Assembly (NCBI GenBank): GCA_964247295.1
Contig: CAXTTV010000257.1
Coordinates: 1 to 5,877 of the forward strand
Origin: CAXTTV01 sp964247295
GTDB taxonomy: Bacteria > Chloroflexota > Ktedonobacteria > Ktedonobacterales > Ktedonobacteraceae
Reading direction: 5' to 3'
DNA length: 5,877 bases
Shown here one piece after another: positions 1 through 4,645 of this stretch (the stretch's first letter is position 1; the number at the start of each line of letters is the position of its first letter). A program made the position numbers and the translations under genes. The notes beneath the pieces were generated by a model. The model was not told the origin of the DNA. It searched no databases and saw only the letters and a program-made list of their open reading frames with translations.

Positions 1-1357
1 GATCATAGGTGGTACCTACTACCAGTATTGGGACTCCCTTTCCTTCATAGCTAAAGGGACCGGTAAAGCGTTCATCTGCTTGTACGGGCCAGAGAGCACA
101 GTTGAATGTTTCTACTACTGAACCAAAATGGGGAGAGATCTCTCGTAACCGCTTTGCAAAGTCTATATGGGCCCGGAGGTCCTGTGGATAGCTTTGATCA
201 CCGCATCTGATCCCACTAAATGCGCCATCCCCCGGATCATAGGTCCCATCAGGATGGCGGCCATTAATGGTATCATCAAGAACCCGGAGGATACTTCCAT
301 CCTTGTTGACATCGGCCTGATAGAGTCCTTCAGCAAGGGTGGGCCAAAAGCTTCTTACATACAGAGATACGAATGCAGCGCTTAGCGCGGTTGTGCCATT
401 TACAGGGCGCGGGTCATTCGATTTAATCGACTTAATAGGCTGTTTATCTAACTGGCTTACCAGGCGGTCAAATGCAGAAGCGGGATTGCCATCGCCGAAC
501 TTACACTCTTTTGGCGTGGTTTCACAGTATGAGAAAAAGTATTTTAATCCTTTCTCATACGAGGCAGCCTGTTGTTCGTCAACTGCGAACGGGGTATTGG
601 CATAGGTTGATGGATTGATTGCGCCATCTAATACCAGGGCGCGTACATTGTTGGGGAACAAACTTGCGTAAGTTGCACCCAGATAGGTGCCATAGGAGGT
701 ACCCAGGTAGGTGAGCTTCTCATCACCGACTGCGATACGGATATGATCCATATCCATGGCGGTGTTCTTTGTCGAGAGGAAGGGTAAAAGGTCGGTTGTG
801 CTATTGCGTTGCGCACAGAGAGCGACAAATTCTTTAGAGCTAGTGATGTCTTCCCCAATGGTTGTGTAGGCTTTAGGGGCTGCACCCACAGCATCTCGCT
901 CTTTTGCAGTTCGGCAGTTCACAGGAGAGCTAAAGCCAGTCCCACGAGGATCAAACCCAATGATATCGAACTTCGTACGCAGGTTGGCGAACAAAGTCTC
1001 ACCCACGCCAGCGACAAAATTAACGCCCGATCCTCCAGGGCCACCTGGATTCACTACCAGTGAACCTATGCGGTTTTTGGTGTCTGTCGCGGGCAACTTG
1101 ATTAAAGCTATAGCGATTTTCTTCCCATCGGGTTTTCTATAATCTAGAGGAACGGGTAATGTTGCACATTGAAAGACTGGACCACAGGCCTTCCATGCGA
1201 GTTCGACTCCTGCAGCAGAAGCAGGAGTCGCTGACTTAGAAAAAGTTCCGAAAGGAGCTTGTGTGAATCCAACAAGTGCGAGCGCTGCAAAAAAACAAAA
1301 ACATAGGGTACGAATCACTCGTGTGGTAGTACACACTTTTACAAAGGGGGTTTCCAT
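1..1357 (-). CDS. Secreted tripeptidyl-aminopeptidase-like alpha/beta hydrolase (peptidase family S33), 3' end outside window
   Basis: The minus strand is open without a stop from the ATG at 1357 to the window edge (452 codons plus one base). Residues 13-48 look like a Sec signal peptide: basic start (R13, R16), hydrophobic core near 17-31, then an A-S-A/A cleavage candidate at 46-49. The mature part opens with the 'W-x-x-C...CATLPVPLDY' pattern of secreted S33 tripeptidyl aminopeptidases. It has the oxyanion loop NPGGPGGSG (103-111), 'IIGFDPRGTG' (132-141) and the nucleophile elbow G-T-S-Y-G with Ser221. Asp452, in 'VVGTTYD', is where the family carries its catalytic Asp; the catalytic His lies beyond the window. 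Eight cysteines follow the signal peptide (58, 64, 148, 181, 278, 285, 385, 420), evenly spread as possible disulfide pairs, fitting an exported enzyme. The family removes N-terminal tripeptides or hydrolyses esters; the substrate here cannot be told. The start is supported by a good Shine-Dalgarno. No neighbour on the same strand is convincingly linked. Confidence 0.93.
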   Translation of the reverse strand, partial: METPFVKVCTTTRVIRTLCFCFFAALALVGFTQAPFGTFSKSATPASAAGVELAWKACGPVFQCATLPVPLDYRKPDGKKIAIALIKLPATDTKNRIGSLVVNPGGPGGSGVNFVAGVGETLFANLRTKFDIIGFDPRGTGFSSPVNCRTAKERDAVGAAPKAYTTIGEDITSSKEFVALCAQRNSTTDLLPFLSTKNTAMDMDHIRIAVGDEKLTYLGTSYGTYLGATYASLFPNNVRALVLDGAINPSTYANTPFAVDEQQAASYEKGLKYFFSYCETTPKECKFGDGNPASAFDRLVSQLDKQPIKSIKSNDPRPVNGTTALSAAFVSLYVRSFWPTLAEGLYQADVNKDGSILRVLDDTINGRHPDGTYDPGDGAFSGIRCGDQSYPQDLRAHIDFAKRLREISPHFGSVVETFNCALWPVQADERFTGPFSYEGKGVPILVVGTTYD

Positions 1358-1363
1358 GGCAGT

Positions 1364-1369
1364 TCCTTT
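1364..1369 (-). promoter_or_regulatory. Shine-Dalgarno for the secreted peptidase
   Basis: On the minus strand AAAGGA lies six bases upstream of the ATG at 1357. The motif and spacing are good and fix the start; no competing in-frame start with a comparable site was seen. Confidence 0.75.
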
Positions 1370-1400
1370 GCCTACTAGTATTTTTAGAATATTATGCACT

Positions 1401-1425
1401 ATGCTACAACTAAGCTTGGTAGCAT
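1401..1425. repeat. Inverted repeat at the predicted peptidase transcription start
   Basis: ATGCTAC (1401-1407) and GTAGCAT (1419-1425) are perfect 7-bp inverted arms around an 11-base spacer that contains AAGCTT. It could be a repressor operator overlapping +1, or a hairpin at the 5' end of the peptidase mRNA. The geometry is seen in the sequence; the role is inferred. Confidence 0.5.
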
Positions 1426-1429
1426 GCGT

Positions 1430-1458
1430 AGTCTAACATAAAGAAAATAGGGTTGCAA
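1430..1458 (-). promoter_or_regulatory. Candidate sigma70-type promoter of the peptidase
   Basis: Reading the minus strand, TTGCAA (1458-1453, 4/6 to the -35 consensus) is separated by 17 bases from TAGACT (1435-1430, 4/6 to the -10 consensus). The predicted transcription start would be near 1423, giving a 5' leader of about 65 bases. The -35 hexamer sits inside the perfect palindrome GGTTGCAACC, and the expected +1 falls in an inverted repeat. Both boxes are mediocre matches, so this is tentative. Confidence 0.3.
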
Positions 1459-1485
1459 CCAGTTAATTAATGGGACTTAAAAGTC
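1451..1485. repeat. Cluster of three short palindromes upstream of the peptidase
   Basis: GGTTGCAACC (1451-1460) is a perfect palindrome, followed by TTAATTAA (1463-1470) and GACTT-AA-AAGTC (1474-1485, 5-bp arms). They lie at and just upstream of the candidate -35 box. Each alone could be chance; three within 35 bases may mark a regulator binding region. Confidence 0.4.
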
Positions 1486-1644
1486 GTTTATTAGTCTATT
1501 TTACTTAACTGAAAGCACGAAGATTGATAATCACATAGATGAGGGTATTGAGGGTGTAGACCGACCGATAGTTGCATACTTCAGGTTGTTCGATTTCTAA
1601 TTTTTTAGCTTGCTTTCAGATTCGATTCGGGCCGCGTGCCTGAG
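1486..1644. other. Intergenic stretch, nothing recognised
   Basis: This AT-rich stretch has no reading frame with a plausible start and ribosome site on either strand. I see no strong hairpin followed by a T run and no RNA-gene-like fold. A short A/T run near 1599-1607 lacks a stable stem beside it. Confidence 0.4.
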
Positions 1645-2102
1645 TTAGGTGATGGGGACGGAGGCAATGCCACCATGATGAGCGACCGAATTGTAGATAT
1701 ACCAGGTATCAGCGGTCACGTGCTAATGAGAAGAGGATGAGCCAGGAAAAAGGCTTTGAGATAAGCATACTTCGGGTGCGTCAGAGGATGACCATAAGTG
1801 GAATACTGCTCTTGCAATGCCTGAATAAGGGGATCATGATCTATTAAAATGGAGGTGGCCGGAAGCTGCCTGAGTTTATTGACCAGTTGCCCTGTGATTA
1901 GCCAGACAAGTAGAGTTTCCGATGAAGATTGATAGGTCTCCTTCCCACGGGTCCACACGTGATCCGATCCACGGGCAATGGCGAGATGGAAAAAGCGAAA
2001 ACACCCTTTCCCTTCCCACCATTTCTTCTTTGAGCCAACGTAGGAATATCCCAACAGATCTTCCCTACTCTGCCTACGTGCTCTTCGAGTCTCTGTAGAC
2101 AT
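1645..2102 (-). pseudogene. Possible decayed or frameshifted gene of unknown function (main frame 2102-1716)
   Basis: The frame from an ATG at 2102 to a TGA at 1716 encodes 128 residues: a basic N-terminus (MSTETRRARRQSRED), a Lys/Trp-rich patch 'KKKWWEGKG', then a more protein-like half with 'LLVWLITGQLVNKLRQLPATSILIDHD' split here only by its own features (hydrophobic helix, then acidic turn). There is no good Shine-Dalgarno (only GAG three bases before the ATG). Directly after the stop, in another frame, 25 codons (1722-1645) read 'HVTADTWYIYNSVAHHGGIA' and end at TAA, which resembles a real C-terminus. The two could be one gene with a single-base shift near 1720. I recognise no family. 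It may equally be noncoding DNA. Confidence 0.25.
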
Positions 2103-2376
2103 TTCTCAATAGCATCACAAGTTGATCTTCTACTTGTTTACGGTAGAACGGGGCTTTGCATACACCATCATACCCCGTTGAAACGTCCGGATTGGCTCCT
2201 GAGAAGCTTGCCTCTCTTGACCAGACGAACGCATCACCCGACGACCAGACTGAACCCATTGATAACTTTTTGATGATGCCGAAGATACTGTTTGATCGTG
2301 TAATTTGTCTTGTCCCATATTCATCATTACAGGCCTTCCTGTCATTCCTCAACCAGAACACTGTCCCAGAACGCAT
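2074..2376 (-). pseudogene. Weak unassigned minus-strand frame(s), possible upstream part of a decayed gene
   Basis: An ATG at 2376 opens 100 codons ending at TAG 2074, overlapping the start of the next minus frame by 29 bases. The predicted protein has no recognisable domain, and there is no Shine-Dalgarno before the ATG. A second minus frame, 2345-2130 (71 codons), overlaps it fully, is rich in Gln, Ser and Arg, and has GAGGA touching its ATG, too close to be a normal site. It shares the frame of the 2102-1716 ORF but is separated from it by stops at 2130, 2118 and 2109. Competing frames without a clear winner suggest decay or noncoding DNA. Confidence 0.15.
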
Positions 2377-2392
2377 TACATCGCCAGTTTAA

Positions 2393-2626
2393 GCAACAAA
2401 ACTCTATTTGTGTACGTATAACATCTATCTCCGATAAGTGCTAAGCGCGATTGATCGTCCATAAAATTGCACATCCGGCATCACAGTTCGTTTCCGTGCG
2501 GGACAAGAAATAGCATGTTATACTATTTTCAGCATCTCGCGCATTTGTAAATTCCTCTGGGACAATGATAGCTTATTTTGCATGGGATTTACGACAGCCG
2601 CAAGTCAGCCATAAGACACCCGCAAA
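2393..2626. other. Intergenic stretch upstream of the G-rich repeats
   Basis: No gene is seen here on either strand. It is AT-rich and contains a plus-strand extended -10-like element (listed separately). No stable terminator or tRNA-like fold was found by eye. Confidence 0.4.
2517..2524 (+). promoter_or_regulatory. Possible extended -10 element
   Basis: TGT-TATACT matches the TGN-TATAAT extended -10 pattern with one mismatch. No -35 hexamer is visible at the right distance. If used, transcription would begin near 2531, and the regulator mRNA would have a leader of about 330 bases including the G-rich repeats. Confidence 0.2.
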
Positions 2627-2744
2627 GGTGCCAGGGATCCGAACAAGGGAGCCAGGGGTCGGGGGCCAGAAGTAAGCCACAAATAATCATCAGGAGGCCA
2701 GTAAAAGGCCAGGAAGTATATCAAGGGGGCCAATAGGAGGCCAG
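2627..2744 (+). repeat. Seven direct copies of a GGNGGCCAG-like motif upstream of the XRE-TPR gene
   Basis: On the plus strand the core GCCAG (or GCCAA) starts at 2630, 2651, 2665, 2697, 2708, 2729 and 2740. Each is preceded by two or more purines, usually G: GGTGCCAG, GGAGCCAG, GGGGGCCAG, GGAGGCCAG, AAGGCCAG, GGGGGCCAA and GGAGGCCAG. A further degenerate copy, GGGGGCCTG, is at 2796. Steps are 21, 14, 32, 11, 21 and 11 bases, so all but one are near multiples of a helical turn. All copies point the same way, ending about 120 bases before the start codon. This could be an array of regulator binding sites on one face of the helix, or a repetitive mRNA leader. It could also be simple purine-rich drift. 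Confidence 0.55.
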
Positions 2745-2811
2745 AGGAAGGATATTTCGCTCCCAGAAGAGACCCAACAGGGGGCGCTTTAATTTGGGGG
2801 CCTGAAATGCC

Positions 2812-2841
2812 TTGTGAGAACCTTTGGGACTGGGTTACAAT
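2812..2841 (+). promoter_or_regulatory. Candidate promoter of the XRE-TPR regulator
   Basis: TTGTGA (2812-2817, 4/6 to the -35 consensus) and TACAAT (2836-2841, 5/6 to the -10 consensus) are 18 bases apart. Transcription would start near 2848, leaving a leader of only about 15 bases before the ATG at 2863. The -10 lies downstream of an in-frame TTG at 2824, which argues against that codon as start. Confidence 0.4.
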
Positions 2842-2862
2842 GTGAATGGAATTAACACAAAG

Positions 2863-4449
2863 ATGCAGGATGACGGCCACAACCAGCCACTGCGTGCGGA
2901 ACGTCTGAAGCGTGGCTGGTCACAACAAAGGGTCGCGGATGAACTTCAATTGCTGTTCCCTGACTCGAATGCCACCGATAAAGATATTGGACGGTGGGAA
3001 CGTGGCAGTCGTACGCCCTCGCCCTTCTATCGCGAAAAACTATGTGCTTTATACGGCAAACAAGCGGATGAACTTGGTTTTATCAAAGCTGGAAGTGATC
3101 CCTCCGAAGATGAGAGTTCACCAGGGAAAGACAGGGAAGAGCCGACCAGGAGTCAGTCCTCGACAAAACCGAATAATGGCATTCAACTGTTTGTACCGCC
3201 AAAAATCGAGATGATGCTGCCTCTACACGTAAGGAAACGAGATATGTACGGAGAGCCTGAGCCCAGCGATTGGGGAACCTGGTTTGGTTTAAAGCAGATG
3301 GAGATGCTCAACAAAATTAATATGTGGAGCGGGCAACCTTTATCTTGCAATGAGGTGCAGGAAACGGTCAATGAAGAGATCCAGATGCTTGATGAGAAGC
3401 TTAAGCAATTTGATAAACAGGATGAGCTCAGCATCTCCCGTAGACAGGTGTTGGTCACTATTGCTTCACTGCCGGTAATGCTGTTCAATTGGAGACAGCC
3501 CGATACGTTTAATGATCTGGTGGCGGAAGAGTTTCTCCCAACCTGTGCGGCCAGCCTGACAACCTGCTGGCACCTGCTCCGTGGCTCCGGCCTGACGGCG
3601 GTGGAACAGATTATCCCCAGATACGCTCCTACTCTGACACGGCTGGTCCATAGCAATAATCGCTATCAAAAAATCGCGGCCCGGCTGGCAACTCAGATGA
3701 ACCTGCTACGCGCGATCCTCGCGAAACATCGTATGAATGACTCTACCCGAGAACGCTATTGCCAGGAGGCGATCGAGTATGGTCGCCTCTCGGAGGATCT
3801 CCGCTTACATGCGGTGGCCCTGATGTATCTGGGCTATACCTATATTTTCTGTGAGCCTCTACGACCCAAAAAGGCTATCGAGGTGTTCAGGCAAGCGCTC
3901 AAGGTGCTGGAAGATGAGTCTCCCTTGCTCACAAGCGATATCTATATTGGGCTGGCCGATGCCTACGCCCAGTGCCATCTGGAGAATGAGGCCCTCGACT
4001 CCATCCGTCTGGCACACGAGTGTTTTCCAGCACGTCCGGAACGGGACCCTAGCTATCTTTATGCAGATTGCAGCCGCGCAACGATCTTCCAGTGGGAGGG
4101 GAAAATGAGCCTGGATCTGGCTGATAGTTTTCCCGCGAACGACTATTATCATAAAGCGCTAACTTCTTTTGAACAGGCCGATCTGGCTCGACCTCATTCC
4201 GAACGTGCCTCAAGCGAGATTTTAATCGACCAGGCGGACGCCGCCAGAGGTATGGGTGAGCAGGAAGCATATACCCGCTATCTGTACGAGGGTGTGCGGC
4301 AAGCCGTTGATCTAGGAAGCCAACGACGTGTGAATGATGCCCATAGCGTCTTTAAGCGCTCCCCCGAAAAGTGGCAACACGAGGCGCGAATTCAAAATCT
4401 GGCCAAGAGTGTTTTTAATCAGCTTCTAGGAGGGGTCTCGTCTCTTTAG
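2863..4449 (+). CDS. XRE-family helix-turn-helix regulator with C-terminal TPR repeats
   Basis: This 528-residue protein has an N-terminal XRE/Cro-type DNA-binding domain at about 7-73: 'LRAERLKRGWSQQRVADEL', then 'TDKDIGRWERGSRTPSPFYR' and 'EKLCALYGK'. A polar linker (75-105) and an unassigned helical segment (about 135-190) follow. At 192-208 comes S-R-R-Q-V-L-V plus a short hydrophobic run, too short for a sure membrane span. From about 220 to the end it is helical with TPR-like signatures, clearest at 316-350 (A-x-x-YLGY...KAIEVFRQAL) and 357-390 (IYIGLADAYAQ...EALDSI). TPR arrays bind protein or peptide partners, so the likely role is a transcription regulator whose DNA binding responds to a partner; the ligand is unknown. 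The ATG at 2863 is preferred over in-frame GTG 2842 and TTG 2824, because the HTH begins soon after it and a -10 candidate lies upstream; the ribosome site is weak (GGA at 2848). The kinase gene follows 196 bases downstream on the same strand. Confidence 0.92.
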   Translation: MQDDGHNQPLRAERLKRGWSQQRVADELQLLFPDSNATDKDIGRWERGSRTPSPFYREKLCALYGKQADELGFIKAGSDPSEDESSPGKDREEPTRSQSSTKPNNGIQLFVPPKIEMMLPLHVRKRDMYGEPEPSDWGTWFGLKQMEMLNKINMWSGQPLSCNEVQETVNEEIQMLDEKLKQFDKQDELSISRRQVLVTIASLPVMLFNWRQPDTFNDLVAEEFLPTCAASLTTCWHLLRGSGLTAVEQIIPRYAPTLTRLVHSNNRYQKIAARLATQMNLLRAILAKHRMNDSTRERYCQEAIEYGRLSEDLRLHAVALMYLGYTYIFCEPLRPKKAIEVFRQALKVLEDESPLLTSDIYIGLADAYAQCHLENEALDSIRLAHECFPARPERDPSYLYADCSRATIFQWEGKMSLDLADSFPANDYYHKALTSFEQADLARPHSERASSEILIDQADAARGMGEQEAYTRYLYEGVRQAVDLGSQRRVNDAHSVFKRSPEKWQHEARIQNLAKSVFNQLLGGVSSL

Positions 4450-4455
4450 ACGAGA
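4436..4455 (+). repeat. Hairpin straddling the XRE-TPR stop codon
   Basis: TCTCGTC (4436-4442) and GACGAGA (4449-4455) are perfect 7-bp arms around a 6-base loop; the TAG stop (4447-4449) runs from the loop into the second arm. The following bases are TTCTCC, not a clean T run, so it is at best a weak terminator. It could instead protect the mRNA 3' end. Confidence 0.4.
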
Positions 4456-4461
4456 TTCTCC

Positions 4462-4562
4462 ATAGGTACCTTCTGGTTCTCCCCTCCTAAATAGTACTTT
4501 CTTGTGTATTTCCCATACAATGCTTGTTTTACGACCTGCATACCAGTAAGCTATAGGTACCT
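4462..4562. repeat. Two copies of ATAGGTACCT in the regulator-kinase gap
   Basis: ATAGGTACCT occurs at 4462-4471 and again at 4553-4562, start to start 91 bases. Each contains the 8-bp palindrome AGGTACCT and is followed by a C/T-rich run. They flank the AT-rich region where a kinase promoter would be expected (TACAAT at 4516-4521, without a convincing -35). Paired operator sites are possible; chance is not excluded. Confidence 0.4.
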
Positions 4563-4572
4563 CTTCAGCACC

Positions 4573-4610
4573 AAAAAAGCCGCTAATGTCATCTATAACA
4601 AGAGGCGGCT
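4573..4610 (-). terminator. Possible minus-strand intrinsic terminator between regulator and kinase
   Basis: Read on the minus strand, AGCCGC (4610-4605) pairs with GCGGCT (4583-4578) and is followed at once by a T tract (the A run at 4573-4578 on the plus strand; the last stem T is its first base). The stem is GC-rich but only 6 bp, and the loop is 21 bases, longer than usual. It would stop antisense transcripts entering the regulator gene from the right. No minus-strand gene is known here, so its purpose is unclear. Confidence 0.25.
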
Positions 4611-4628
4611 GTGGAGAAGGTACTATCT

Positions 4629-4637
4629 GAAGGCAGG
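4629..4637 (+). promoter_or_regulatory. Shine-Dalgarno region of the kinase
   Basis: GAAGGCAGG ends eight bases before the ATG at 4646. It offers two purine-rich AGG cores, the second at a normal distance. It supports this ATG, which is followed directly by the kinase N-lobe. Confidence 0.6.
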
Positions 4638-4645
4638 CTCTAGCG

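Noticed and set aside
628..894. Minus-strand ORF of 88 codons
   Set aside because: It is a shifted-frame shadow of the secreted peptidase, whose own frame is open throughout and carries the family motifs.
167..1142. Several plus-strand ORFs of 60-88 codons
   Set aside because: All are antisense shadows of the peptidase gene, with no domain or translation signals.
2156..2392. Plus-strand ORF of 78 codons starting at TTG
   Set aside because: The translation looks moderately natural, but it starts at TTG soon after an in-frame stop, has no Shine-Dalgarno and no recognisable domain, and lies opposite equally weak minus frames.
2824..2862. N-terminal extension of the regulator from TTG 2824 (541 residues)
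   Set aside because: The extra 13 residues precede the HTH without adding to it, and a good -10 candidate (2836-2841) lies within them. The ATG at 2863 is more likely.
2605..2880. Minus-strand ORF of 91 codons across the G-rich repeats, with a hydrophobic Leu/Ala/Pro-rich translation
   Set aside because: Its start lies inside the 5' end of the XRE-TPR gene, and its composition follows from the reverse complement of the GGCCAG repeats. There is no domain and no ribosome site was identified.
3183..4270. Minus-strand ORFs up to 157 codons inside the regulator
   Set aside because: They are antisense shadows of the XRE-TPR gene; the plus frame has continuous domain evidence.
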